64,000 nucleotides of DNA, taken from NCBI GenBank assembly GCA_916048095.2, contig OU696592.1, forward strand, positions 349,626 through 413,625, written 5' to 3'. Under the pieces are notes generated by a model. It searched no databases. It saw only the letters and a program-made list of their open reading frames with translations, and was not told where the DNA came from. Made by a program: the position numbers and the translations under genes. Source of the DNA: Sacculina carcini. Taxonomy: Eukaryota > Arthropoda > Thecostraca > Sacculinidae. This document shows, piece after piece, positions 30,783-42,857 of the stretch; the first letter of the stretch is position 1; each line of letters opens with the position of its first letter.

Positions 30783-32688
30783 TTACATACTTTTGAATGT
30801 TAAATGAATGATTTGTATAATCGTATGAGTTATTCATGCTGTTATTGACCCTATCAAATTTATTAATTATTAAATATGCACAGTAAATCATTATAATATG
30901 TCTGAAAGCCCTAATATCATCATTCTCAAGGTACTGTTCTGCACTTCTGGGTAAATTACAGTTTTGCATTCAATTATTGAGGTAATAATTATGTTTACGT
31001 TAGAAGCAACGTAAAACAGTTTCTTTTATAATATCAAAAATGATATAACATTTATTTTTACACATTTTGTTTTTCCACCCAGAAATGAACGTACTATGAT
31101 GCCTAAATTACGGTGAACATCTTAAGCATATTTTTTCAACATATATATTATCTGAAAGTATAAATACATAAGCACTGCAAATATACACATAAAAACTACA
31201 AATATACACACAAAAACTACAAATATACATACAAACTTACTGCCCCTAATGAGACTACGAATCACAGTGGATCACATTATTCAGAGTGGCAATCCTGACC
31301 GGAAAACCGGGCATTCCTTCAGTGTAGGAACATACCGAATAACGAAATATATTTCACGTAAAAAATGTATTAAAACACAAATAACTAAATCAAAAAGATA
31401 ATCATCCATAAAACCAGTTATCAACAAAACATAAGTTTTTTTATATAAAAAACTACTTGGCATGATTTAGTTCAACTTGCCTTGTTCTGCTGACAATTTT
31501 TTCAAAATATATACAACAAAGAATAGCGACTTTAAAAAAAATGGATCTTGAAAAACAATGGCTCAAAAACAGTATAATTCAAGTGGATTAACCAGCCGCT
31601 TATACCGGCAGGTCATTTCATATACAAATGGTATTTGAACACACACATCTCTCGTACTTCCATCTTTCATAAAGCCTGTTATAAAAAAAATTGGTTTAAA
31701 AATACTTGGTTTTAATAAATCACTTATCCAACCAATTAACTCGATTTGTTCTGCTGACAACTTTTCCAAATCTGTACATCAAGAAACCAAATTCGAAACC
31801 AATTTTAATAACATCATCGCTATTTTTATATAAAAAGCATGGTTTCATTTATAAAAATACAGTTTGTCAATCAATAAATTTGTTTTGTTCTGTTGACAAT
31901 TTATTAAAAATCTCCACATCATTAAAGCCATCTATCTAAAAAGGCTGGTTTTTTGACAAAAAAAACCTTGCCTAAAACACCGAGCCGGGATTCACTTTCA
32001 AGCAGTCTCCTGTGATATTTATCTTTGAAATGAGACACGCCAGGAGACAGATAACTTCAATTAAGCTCGTTTTATGTACTAATATTCAACATCCGATAAT
32101 AATTGGATCTACTAGCAACAATAATCGCATGAAATACGGAATTTGTCGCTAGTAGAACATATATGATACTATGATGCCATCTGAGCGGAAAATTCCTCAA
32201 ACTACATCAATGTTTATAAACCAATATTGACCAGATTTTATATGATAATTTTAGCGTTGCCATTATCACATTAATCTGGACAACTAATAATAACTTATGT
32301 ATTGTTTTTGCTGATATCGACGTTAAGACACAGTAATTTAGCTTGATATATGCTTGATATCATTCTGTCCAAGACGTGTGGATTGTTCGGCGTGCTTGTT
32401 CCTCTGTTCCGTGTGTTTGTCTGTTTCTTATATTCCGTGTGCTATTCCTCTTCTCATGATACACGTCAGTTTATCATCTGACTCACATCTTGCTTGTATG
32501 ATACGACGAAATCGTCTGATATCATCTACTTATACAGGAGATGCAAAATAATTACATGGATAAGAAAAGCGTGAATTGGTATGCACAATATGTATTGACA
32601 CGACGAGCGAGAATAAATTGAATAAATAAGAGAGCAGTTGAGGAGGCTGATTGGCGAGAATCAAACTGCAGCGTGATATTGAGACAAA
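30783..32688. repeat. unit 6 distal block and unit 7 downstream spacer
   Basis: Conserved AT-rich block, short ACA-rich minisatellite (about 31177-31230), unit boundary at 31403, then the downstream spacer of long gene 7. The spacer is of the same family as those beside the short genes, although the gene's own 5' half and promoter are not. Confidence 0.75.
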
Positions 32689-34142
32689 TCAGTTGTATCC
32701 GCGGTAAGTACGCTCCGGCTCCTCCGGCTCTTCATACGAGTTCCTCACTTGCTCAGCACGGTAGCTGCCGTCGTCTCCGTCATCAGACGGGTCTGGTGTC
32801 GGGTACTCGGTGGGAACCGGAGTGGGCAGGTGATCTCCTTGAGCCTGGAAGCCGTTCTCATCGGCCACATACACAACACGGTACAGTTTGCCGTCAGAGC
32901 CGGTGTAGCTGTACTGACCGGCCACCTCGAAGCTGCCTTCTTTGTCGTAGCCGCTGGCAGGCAATGCACGACCAGATTCCTCCATGGAAATACCGTTCTC
33001 GGTTTCAAACTGCATGTCGTATGAATGATCATCTCGCAATTCAGCCGATTGTTTCAGAATGGCTATCGGCTCCTCGATGGTACGAACCTCTGGCTCGTAT
33101 CGGTAACGTCTCTCTGGTTCCTCACGAACTTCCTCGACTGTTTCCTCTTCGGGAGCCTCGTATGTCTTGACGGCAGCTCGTGGCGCGGAGTAGCGTTCCT
33201 CTGGCTCTTCGCGTGTCTCTTCAACCTCCTCAGGCTGGACGTAGGTTCTTCGCAGGACAACTCGTGGTGCGCGATACCTTCGCTCGGCAGCCACCATTGC
33301 CAAGCAAACGGCTAAAACAATCTGATTCACAAAACAATCAATACCAGTGTTACCAATGTTACCAATGTTACCTATGTTCTGCTTGAATAAATTATAATAT
33401 ATTATATTTATTCGCTTCATAGCGTATACCTGTGAGAAATTATCTTGGTAAATTTCGCGGGTGATGATTGGCGGTTGTTCAATGTGAAGATAAAGTTCGG
33501 GGGACTATATTTTCAATCTTTATAATAATACCCATCCTTTAGCTATGGAAATTAAATTAAAAGTTAATATATTTTGTGACGTAAAAAATTAACATTTATC
33601 AAGAATTATTTATGTAATTATATTTATAATTTAATTATATCTTATCTTATTTATTATTTGATGGCAAATATATTTCAAAACTGTTGCAGCTCGCATTCTC
33701 CCTGTTAAAGCCGTTTGTGTATGAATTTTCGTACTCACAGTGATATTGAGGTTCTAATTATTATGCCTATTTCATACAATAAAATTATCAAATATAAATT
33801 TCTTGGTCTGTAGTCATTAGAGTGATTTTCATCGTGCCAAAAACACACTCGAAAGTGGCTGACTCACACAGTTGGTTTCAATTGGCCAACCTCCACGAGT
33901 GCTTATGCAAACAAATTATCTCCAACACGACCAGGTACACAAATAATATATTAGTAATATATTTCGAATGAGGTAAATTGTATTAAAATTATAAGTAGAT
34001 TAATCCGGCCTTGTTCTGGCAATACCGTTGATATAGATCATATAGTGCAATAAGTTAAGTAATTTCTGAAACACATGAAAGAAATGAGTTATGGCTGAAA
34101 TAAGGCAAATGTTTGTTAAGTTGAACTCACCAGCAGCTTCAT
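32689..34142 (-). CDS. cuticle protein gene 7, long form, RR-1
   Basis: Exon 1 coding 34131-34142 (M-K-L-L, donor GTGAGT), intron of 809 bp, exon 2 32689-33321 after AATCAG; 214 aa. The signal peptide is MKLLIVLAVCLAMVAA, followed by ERRYRAPRVV. Compared with the short form there are 32 extra residues after the signal peptide. The module R-Y-x-A-P-R ... T-Y-x-x-P-E-E occurs twice (ERRYRAPRVVLRRTYVQPEE and ERYSAPRAAVKTYEAPEE) instead of once. From REEPERRYRYEPE onward the protein is that of the short genes, including the R&R core. States TIEEP (I where others have V) and E before RTYRGYN. A continuous frame into the intron exists but its upstream part is not a signal peptide, so the spliced form is preferred. 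Confidence 0.9.
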
Positions 34143-34190
34143 GTTGGAGGTGAAATTCGTGTTGTGTCGCGTCGAACAACTGACTGTGCT

Positions 34191-34225
34191 CACTGATTAG
34201 CAGCGGTGATGCCAGCTCTTTTATA
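34191..34225 (-). promoter_or_regulatory. core promoter of long gene 7
   Basis: TATAAAAG at 34225-34218 and initiator TCAGTG at 34196-34191. With A at 34194 as +1, the TATA box starts exactly at -31. Both elements and the 5' UTR are unlike those of the short genes. Confidence 0.8.
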
Positions 34226-35134
34226 CTGGCCTGTGAGGTGACAGTTGACCTTCAAGTCGAGCCTAGTAATCGTCCACCAGTCCTGTCCATGATCATTGTA
34301 ATGCTACTACCAGCGCTACAACAGTTCAAATCGACCACAACACCGTCCTCGCTGGAAGCCAGGAAATTATTTAACAGCCTGTATTTCACTGTTGAAAGGT
34401 TTTAAATCCCGTCAGGTTTCTGTCTCTAGAGCAGCTGTTTGGAGACGTTTCATACAGAATTTTTATGGTATTTTGCCTGTTTCACAACTTATAACATGAA
34501 ATTGTAACAGTTTGTTTTGAAACAGTTTCAGTGTAAGTTCAGAAAACATCATATGAAGCTGAAAAGTGGAATTTACTGCTGAATTTCTGTTGACGCAGAT
34601 TTATATGCAGAAATTCGGAATGTTAAAACATAAATGGATACATTAAATAATCACACAATAAATTTGAACTTATCAATTTTGAACAATATACTTCAATCCA
34701 GCGAATTCTCCAAATTATGCAGGATAATTTGTCAGCGCTCTGTTTCAGTATTATGCTAATGTTTTACTATCCAGATTAAAAACGAATGTTATGAAATCCT
34801 AGAACGGCGCTAATGTTTATTTGAGATTTTTTAAATTCACAACCGCATAAATTGAAAATTCATCTTCCACTTATATTAATATTTGCTAAAAATGGAATGT
34901 TCAGGCAAAATACCATAATGCATATATTAACCAATTTTCCGGGATTTTTTCGGTTATAAAGCTATTTTGTTAATTCGTCAAAATATTGCCGATTTTATCC
35001 AAAAACGTTCATTACATAAATATATCATCATCATCATGTATTTTGTCACCAACATATATTTTACAATATCTCTATGACAGGCACATACATATGCATGCGC
35101 TTTTTCATGTCGGCTCTTTACAATGATTAAAAAA
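34226..35134. other. upstream region specific to long genes
   Basis: About 900 bp with no similarity to class A or B upstream sequences and without minisatellites. It is present, almost unchanged, at 46297-47205. No ORF was recognised. It ends where retroelement sequence begins. Confidence 0.6.
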
Positions 35135-35145
35135 CAACATACAAA

Positions 35146-35790
35146 ATGGATACTGCCATCACCACCCGTTCAGTGAATGATGTCCTAGCCGAAATGAAGA
35201 CTGTTGCCATTATCCCCGTTTCCCGAGGGGTAAAGCGCGCTGAGTTAGTCAGTATGCACCAGGATGGTGATGAAGTTTTCAGATTTTTTGCGGCCCGAGT
35301 CAGAGAAAAAGCAGAAACTTGCGACTTCCAGGTCGTGCATACGTGCAGCTGTGGGCGTGTACATCATATTGACTACACTGACGCAACCATCCGTGATGTG
35401 TTACTGGCTGGCATAGCTGATACGGAAATCCGACGTGAAGCACTGGTCATAGAAGCCCGCAACTCAAGTCGGCAAATGATGTCATTGGATTTGTTGAATG
35501 TAGTGATATGGCCAGGAACGCGCTTCCACTAGCAAACCATTCTCATCTGCAATATCATCATTCAAACGTGCGACAAAAATCGCCACGCAAGAGCGAACAG
35601 CGCCGACATGGGCACCTGCCCCTGCAGAACAACACAAGAAAGCCACCTGCCCAGACTGCAGCTGTCAATTCTTGGTGTATGCTCAGACACCACGGAGCTG
35701 GAACCGGTAACCGCACACACATTGCAAGGAGTGCTATTTAGCCAGGCGGCGTCGTGGTCGTAATAGAAACAGTCCAACCACCTCTAACTC
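35146..35790 (+). pseudogene. gag: Gag remnant, copy 1
   Basis: First frame to 35532 (128 codons; KRAELVSMHQDGDEVFRFF, REKAETCDF) resembles the middle of Ty3-type capsid. In another frame, about 35603-35790, comes a zinc-binding end with CPDCSC and HCKEC and one internal TAA stop. The N-terminal part of Gag is missing. Confidence 0.65.
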
Positions 35791-35821
35791 CGTTACTGTT
35801 GACTGTGGTGAAATTGTTCAG

Positions 35822-36661
35822 GTGACTTCTATGGAATCTTCCCGTACGCAGTACCCACCAGTGTGCAACGCTCAAATGCTGTGTCTCCAGCATCACATCT
35901 TCACTAACAATTGGTGGAAGCGTGGGAAATTTGCCAAGCACCCAACAGTACAGGTACGCATCTGGGTTGACTACACAGCCCCAGGCGCGCGCACCCCACC
36001 AGTCCAGCCCCCATCTGCCAATGTTGAGGCCATATCTGATAGCGGTGCACAGTCAGACGTCTGGTCATTGAATCAGCTCCTGCAGCATGGTTTTGCCCTA
36101 GATGATCTTCGTCCGGTGACACTCACACTCCAAGCTGCAAGCAAGTCAGGCATTTCAATAGAGGGCGCGTTCTTCGGTATCATTGAGGGTCGGGACCCCG
36201 AGAGTAAACAAATGACCTGCCGGGCCATGATATTTGTGAGCCGTGATGTACACAGATTTTTCATGTCCCATGACACACTGCTCGCACTGGGAGCACTACC
36301 ACCCAACTGCCCCACCATAGGTGGCGCTGATCCGACTGTGTCATCCCATGCACGACTGTCCACGAGTGTAATCAAGGCCGGAAGTTTCGACCATCAGGCG
36401 GCTGACGACACCAACGATCGCTGCACATGTCCTCGACGTCAACGCCCGCCGGAGCGCCCGATGCGTCTGCCGTTTCCGTGCACGCCAGAGAATAACGGCA
36501 AAATGCAAACCTGGCTTCTAGAACGCTACTCTGCGTCCACGTTAAACACGTGCCCGCGTCGCCTACTGCCGACGATGGACGGACCGCCGGTGGAGATTCA
36601 TGTGGATGAAGATGTCGTGCCTCGAGCCTGCCATACGGCCCCGCCGATACCGATACACTGA
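35822..36661 (+). pseudogene. retropepsin-like protease region, copy 1
   Basis: 279 codons. AISDSGAQSDVWS has the D-S/T-G active-site triad of retropepsins, and SHDTLLALGALP stands where the second conserved segment is expected. The rest links to RT and is compositionally mixed. It ends in a stop just before the RT fingers, which are in a different frame. Confidence 0.6.
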
Positions 36662-36741
36662 CAGGACCAAGTACACCGGGATCTACTGCGTGACGAAGCC
36701 CTCGGCGTTGTCGAACGCATTCCTTATGGTGAGCCATTATC

Positions 36742-39522
36742 TTGGTGCCACAGGATGGTTGTCACTCGCAAACAAGTTGGCACTCCAAGTCGCACCGTGG
36801 ACCTGTCACCGCTAAAACGCGTTTGCAGGCGAGAGTCCTTTGCCACCGAATCACCGTTCCACCTTGCGCGCAGAGTACCAGGCCACACATGGAAGACGGT
36901 GACCGATGCCTGGAACGGGTACCACTCGGCACCGTTGCGGGACGCCGATAAATATCTCACCACATTCATTACACCATTCGGCAGATGGCGCAAAACATCG
37001 AGCTCCACAATGCTTCCTTTCGTCCGGTGACGGGTATAATCGCCGCTTTGACGCCATCCTGGCCGACTTCGAACACAAGGAGCGGTGCGTTGATGACACT
37101 ATTTTCCATGATGAAGATTTGACAGCACATTGGTGGCGCACGATCGACTTCCTGAATACCGTCGGCAACGCAGGGATTGTGCTCAATCCGAAAAAGTTCC
37201 AGTTCGCTAGACGCGACGTGGAATTCGCTGGATTCCGCATCACGAACACCTTCATCGAACCTTTGACCAAATATATCGAGGCAATCAGCGAGTTTCCGAC
37301 ACCCACCTCCACGACGGACATTCGGAGTTGGTTCGGACTGATCACTCAAGTCAGTAACTACGCTCAACTCAGAGACACCATGGCTCCATTTCGACCATTC
37401 CTGAATCCGAAGCATCACTTTTTCTGGAACCAGGACTTAGAGGCCGCATTCCAGACGTCGAAAAGAGCGATTATCGCAGCTATCCAAGAGGGTGTAAAAA
37501 TATTCGACATGAAGATACCGACCTGTCTCCGGCCAGACTGGTCCGCTCTTGTTATCGGGTACTTCTTGCTGCAGAAGCACTGTCGGTGCAAATCAGACAC
37601 GCCTGACTGCTGCGTTGACGGATGGCGTGTCGTGCTGGCCGGGTCGTGGTTCCTCTCAAACGCAGAATCGTGGTACGCCCCCATTCAGGGCGAAGCACTA
37701 GCTGTCGCGTGGAGTCTTGAAGAGACTCGATTTTTCACCCAAGGCTGCTCTAATCTCATGGTGGTCACGGACCATAAGCCACTGACGAAAATCTTCGGCG
37801 ACCGTACCCTAGACAAAATCACCAACACTCGACTGTTTCGTCTGAAACAGCGCAACCTGCCCTGGCATTTCCAGATCCGTCACATGCCGGGGAAGACCAA
37901 CCTGGCAGCGGACGCCACGTCGCGTAAACCATCAGCATCTGCAGAAGTAAGCCAACTGGACGTCGCCGACCAGACCGAGCACGCCCTCGCAGCCAATATC
38001 CGACGCGAGGCATCGGACTTCATGGCCATCTCGTGGTCTAAGATCGTTGCAGAAACCCAAGCAGACTTCTACATGCGCGCCCTAGCGAAGACTATCACGG
38101 ACAGATTCCCAGACGAAATCAGAGATGCCCCCCATGCGGCTCCGTTCTGGGAATATCGCAACGCTCTTTACGTCATGGACGGCGCCATCCTCTACAAAGA
38201 TCGCGTCGTAGTCCCTCCGTCCCTCCGACATGCAGTCTTGGCCAACCTCCTCGCGGCCCATCAAGGCACGTCCCAGATGGAACTGCAACCACGCGACGTG
38301 GTTTTCTGGCCAGGCATCACCGATGATAGCCACGCGATTACAACCGCAACGCGCCATCACTGTCCCGCTTACCTGCAACAGCTACCCCGCCGCCGTCCAC
38401 GCCATTTGAGTCCTTGTACGCCATTTGAGTCCTTGTACGCCGATTACTTTGACTACGCCGGACACCACTATTTGGTCATCGGCGATCGTCTATCCGGCTG
38501 GTCGGAAGTGTTTGGATGCCCAACTGGATCGTCTGGTGTCGGTGCTGCCGGCCTCATCCAATGTCTGCGGGCGTGTTTCGCTACGTTTGGGGTGCCGGAG
38601 GAAATGTCGAGCGATGGAGGTCCTGAATTCTCGGCGGCCGCCACGCGGGTCTTCCTGGAGAAATGGGGAGTCAGGCATCGCGTCTCATCTGCCTACAATG
38701 CGTCTTCAAATGGTCGTGCTGAAGTGGCAGTGAAGACCACGAAGAGGCTACTGCGGTCCCATGCCGGTCCTACAGGCACGCTTAACAACGACAGTTTCCT
38801 CCGCGCCAATCTTGCAGCTGCGAAATACACCTGACCCCGATTGCGACATATCGCCCGCACAAATCGTCTTCGGTAGGCCCTTAAGTGATTCTCTTTCGTT
38901 TATCAGCAAGCTGGGGAAATTCTCCAATCCCTACATCCGCCGAGCCTGGCGTGAAGCCTGGAGTTTGAAGGAGCTGTCGCTGCGCACTCGGTACACCCGG
39001 TCACAGGAGGCCCTGAACAGCCAGAGCCGCCCAGCTCGACCCCTCAAGATAGGTGATCGGTGCTTCATCCAGAACTGCGCTGGCGCTCAGCCCAGACGAT
39101 GGGACCGCACCGGGATAGTTACAGAGCTACATGCCTTCGACAAATACACGGTGAAGGTCGATGGGTCCGGCCTGTGTGACGACGCGCAACCGACGTCACC
39201 TCCGCGCCTACATACCGGTGAGCACCGGAATCGGTATTCCCGCAGTCCGTCCAGCTTGGCACGACCCTTTGCAATCGACACCGACCGACCAGTGACCGCC
39301 GCCCTCGGCCAGCTCCACATCGCCGCCGACGCCGACTTCTGCCAGCTCCACATCGCCGCCGACGCCACCCTTGGCCAGCTCTGCACCGCCGCCGACACCA
39401 CTCCGAGCTGCATCGGCCTTGTCGCCACCCCCATCCCCACCTGCATCTGCTTCGACGCCGACGCAGTCCGGCCCGGTACCGCCCCGCATCCGACGCCCGG
39501 ACCGCCCTCGTCGCACGACTAA
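36742..39522 (+). pseudogene. pol: reverse transcriptase-RNase H-integrase remnant, copy 1
   Basis: RT fingers/palm at 36755-37010 (RTVDLSPLKR, DAWNGYHSAPL, TTFITPFGRW). A frame change near 37000 follows, then CVDDTIFHDEDL (catalytic DD), RNase H (LMVVTDHKPLTKIF), integrase zinc finger (AHQG, HHCPAY with the last Cys replaced) and core (SLYADYFDYAG, SSDGGPEF, NGRAEVAVKT). The frame 36906-38834 is open for 642 codons but mixes true and shifted frames around 38350-38420. A 19-bp tandem duplication lies at about 38402-38440. After 38830 the chain moves to the frame of 38761-39522 (SPAQIVFGRPL). Confidence 0.75.
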
Positions 39523-39590
39523 GAAGTCCGCCTGGCAAGAGTCGGGTGATTGGATCATGTGAAGCTACCCCTGACACCCGACTGGGGGGA

Positions 39591-40164
39591 TGTACAGTAT
39601 TTCCGCCTAACTTGAGTCTGTATATATTCCCGCCTAACTGGCAACTCTGAGTCCGGTGTGCCAGTTCTGTTTCCCGGCTAGTGCCTTTTCTCGGTGTAGT
39701 GATATTGCGAGCATTAGTCATATATGAATAATGTGTCGCTAGATGTCGCAGCCAGTGTAGAACGGACGAACCCGCATGACACTTGATCCAAGGGGTGGCC
39801 TTGCCTTTGGCAGCTAGAGAAAATTGAGCAGTGTGCGTTGGGCAGTGTTTGAGTCGTGGTCCCACTCAAATCGTAGTGACATATGTGTGTTTCATTGTGT
39901 ACAATTTGTGTTCAATGGATTTGTGTAATCTTTGGCGTGTTGTGAGCTTGAGTGGTGTTTAATAAATCGTCCACCCAAACACTCGGTATGAAGCTGCTTA
40001 TCATATATAATCCATTTAAATGTTATCTATAATATGATACATGTAGTACATCTGAATATATATATCATCCTATATATATAAATTAATCGTGATTCGTTTT
40101 GCCATACAGATATTCGTTGACATTGTTGTGATATATAAGCGATTCACAAGCAACAAGTTTTTCT
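39591..40164 (+). repeat. 3' LTR and right flank, copy 1
   Basis: TGTACAGTATTTCCGCC start, AATAAA near 39960, and a possible LTR end at CCCAAACA shortly after. The remaining 180 bp up to the array unit are AT-rich and unassigned. This stretch differs from its partner at 51662-52239 at about fifteen positions, in contrast to the element body. Confidence 0.6.
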
Positions 40165-41339
40165 TCAACTTTCAAAAAATGGATCTTAAAAAACAATGGC
40201 TCAAAAACAGTTTAATTCAAGTGGTTTAACCAGCCGCTTCTACCGGCAGGTCATTTCAAATACAAATGTTATTTGAACACACACATCTCTCGTACATCAA
40301 TCATTTCCATCTTTCATAAAGCCTGTTTTAAAAAAAATGGTTTCGTTTAAAAATATTTGATTTAAGTAAATCACTTGTCCAACCAATTAACTCGATTTGT
40401 TCTGCTGACAACTTTTCCAAATCTGTACATCAACAAACCAAATTCAAAACCAATTCTTAAAACATCATTGCTATTTTTATATAAAAACCATGGTTTCCTT
40501 TATAAAAAACAGTTTGTCAATCAATTAATTTGTTTTGTTCTGTTGACAAATTATTAAAAAATCTCCACATAATTAAAGCCATTTTTCTAAAAAGGTTGGT
40601 TTTTTGACAAAAAAACCTTGCCTAAAACACCGAGCCGGGATGCACTTTCAAGCAGTCTCCTGTGATATTTATCTTTGAAATGAGACACGCCAGTAGACAC
40701 ATAACTTCAATTAAGCTCGTTTTATGTACTAAAATTCAACATCCGATGATAATTGGATCTACTAGCAACAATAATCGCATGAAATACGGAATTTGTCGCT
40801 AGTAGAACATATATGATACTATGATGCCATCTGAGCGGAAAATTCCTCAAACTATACCAATGTCTATAAACCAATATTGACCAGATTATATATGATAATT
40901 TTTAGTGTTGCCATTATCACATTAATCTGGACAACTAATAATAACTTATGTATTGTTTTTGCTGATATCGACGTTAAGACACAGTAATTTAGCTTGATAT
41001 ATGCTTGATATCATTCTGTCCAAGACGTGTGGATTGTTCGGCATGTTTGTTCTTATGTTCCGTGTGTTTGTCTGTTTCTTCTATTTCGTGTGTTGTTCCT
41101 CTTCTCATGGTACACGTCAGTTTTTCATCTGACTCACATCTTGCTTGTATGATACGACGAAATCGTCTGATATCATCTACTTATACAGGAGATGCAAAAT
41201 AATAACATGGATAAGAAAAGCGTGAATTGGTATGCACAATATGTATTGACACGACGAGCGAGAATAAATAGAATAAATAAGAGAGCAGTTGAGGAAGCTC
41301 ATTGGCGAGAATCAAACTGCAGCGTGATATTGAGACAAA
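40165..41339. repeat. array unit 8, downstream spacer of gene 8
   Basis: The unit resumes inside the first part of the spacer; the first about 150 bp are lost at the retroelement boundary. The same truncation point is seen at 52240, so both junctions descend from one event. Confidence 0.8.
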
Positions 41340-42155
41340 TCAGTTGTATCCGCGGTATTTACGCACCGGCTCCTCCGGCTCTTCATACGAGTTCCTCACT
41401 TGCTCAGCACGGTAGCTGCCGTCGTCTCCGTCATCAGACGGGTCTGGTGTCGGGTACTCGGTGGGAACCGGAGTGGGCAGGTGGTCTCCCTGAGCCTGGA
41501 AGCCGTTCTCATCGGCCACATACACAACACGGTACAGTTTGCCGTCAGAGCCGGTGTAGCTGTACTGACCGGCCACCTCGAAGCTGCCTTCTTTGTCGTA
41601 GCCGCTGGCAGGCAATGCACGACCAGATTCCTCCATGGAAATACCGTTCTCGGTTTCAAACTGCATGTCGTATGAATGATCATCTCGCAGTTCAGCCGAT
41701 TGTTTCAGAATGGCTATCGGCTCCTCGACGGTACGAACCTCTGGCTCGTATCGGTAACGTCTCTCTGGTTCCTCACGAACTTCCTCGCCGGACTCGTATG
41801 TCTTGCTCACTACAACGCGAGGTGCTGAGTACCTTCTCTCGGCAACAGCCAGCACCACACAGGCGGCAATGATAAACTGCTCATAACAACACCCACAACA
41901 CCATTAAATCACATCACATCAACACACAACAGTGCACTTCATACAGATTAGTACAAATAAGCAGATTAATTCACTGATAAAATGAGGTTGTTTTTTTAGT
42001 TAGGCACTGTAAAATACAGTATATACTTTTGCTCTGAAACGTGTTATTTTCAAATGAATATGTCTATACATGAGCCTACATGAATATGAATGTCACACAT
42101 GAACTCACAAGCACTATTATCTGGAGCAAAGTGAAGTGTCACTCACCAGTTTCAT
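41340..42155 (-). CDS. cuticle protein gene 8, short form, RR-1
   Basis: Exon 1 coding 42147-42155, exon 2 41340-41876; 181 aa. It has the most distinctive N-terminal module: T32S and P33G (KTYESGEEV). K176 in the C-terminal VRKYRGYN is also private. The acceptor context is changed to GAGCAG|TTT but keeps the AG. Position in the block corresponds to gene 6. Confidence 0.93.
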
Positions 42156-42187
42156 GATGATGTGAGTGTTAGCGAGTGTCACACGAT

Positions 42188-42223
42188 ACTGCTGCCATAC
42201 ACAATCAGTCGGCCTGTTATATA
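42188..42223 (-). promoter_or_regulatory. core promoter of gene 8
   Basis: TATATAA at 42223-42217 and CAGT at 42191-42188. The CCAAT motif is present (GATTGGCGCAG on plus). Confidence 0.75.
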
Positions 42224-42488
42224 GCGACACATCCACCTCGCTCAGCTCACTGCTCCTGTCATGTCCTTGAGAGTGCTTCATCAGCTGGGTCCATGACATC
42301 CATCCATTTCCTCATATCTTGTTCTGATTGGCGCAGCTTATGACGCAAAAATTTGCGATGCGAAAAAATTGCAAAAGTTTGCCTCAAAATACCGATGGGT
42401 GTAAAAAAAGAAAAAGCGTTTTGCCAAAAAAAATTCGCCAAAAAAACACATTCTTTTTTATTTTTTTAATGGTCATGAATTGCAATAC

Positions 42489-42857
42489 TGTAGAAAATAA
42501 GCTGTAGAAATTAAATTGTAGAAATTAAATTGTAGAAATTAAATTGTAGAAATTATATTGTAGAAATTAAATTGTAGAAATAAATTTTAGAAATTAAATT
42601 GTAGAAATTAAATTGTAGAAGTTAAATTGTAAAGATTAAATTGTAGAAATTTAATTGTAGAAATTATATATTGTAGAAATTAAATTGTAGAAAATTAATT
42701 GTAGAAATTAAATTGTAGAAATTAAATTGTAGAAATTATATTGTAGAAATTAATTTGTAGAAAATTAATTGTAGAAAATAAATTGTAGAAATTAAATTGT
42801 AGAAATTAAATTGTAAAAATTAAATTGTTGAAAATTATATTGAAATTGAATTGTAGA
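42489..42857. repeat. 14-bp minisatellite, unit 8
   Basis: About 26 copies with the same variant order as unit 6, including the AAATAAATTTTAG and TATATATTG markers. Confidence 0.9.

Larger units (their letters stand above)
35135..40164 (+). mobile_element. 5'-truncated Ty3/gypsy element, copy 1
   Basis: Contains gag, protease, RT, RNase H and integrase remnants on the plus strand. The polypurine tract ACTGGGGGGA (39581-39590) is followed by an LTR starting TGTACAGTATTTCC at 39591. The LTR carries AATAAA near 39960; its end is not clear. No 5' LTR was found, so the left end is truncated; 35135 is an estimate. The right limit is where the array unit resumes (ACTTTCAAAAAATGG). The near-identical second copy is exactly 12,071 bp away. 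Confidence 0.8.

Noticed and set aside
35146-39522. Possibility that the two long retroelement copies are independent insertions
   Set aside because: Both share the same 5' truncation, right junction, frame breaks and flanking long gene at a constant offset of 12,071 bp.
39087-39865. Arg/Gly-rich minus-strand ORFs (up to 261 codons in the second copy)
   Set aside because: Antisense of the repetitive GCCGCCGAC-type 3' end of the retroelement; no domain, no supporting signal.
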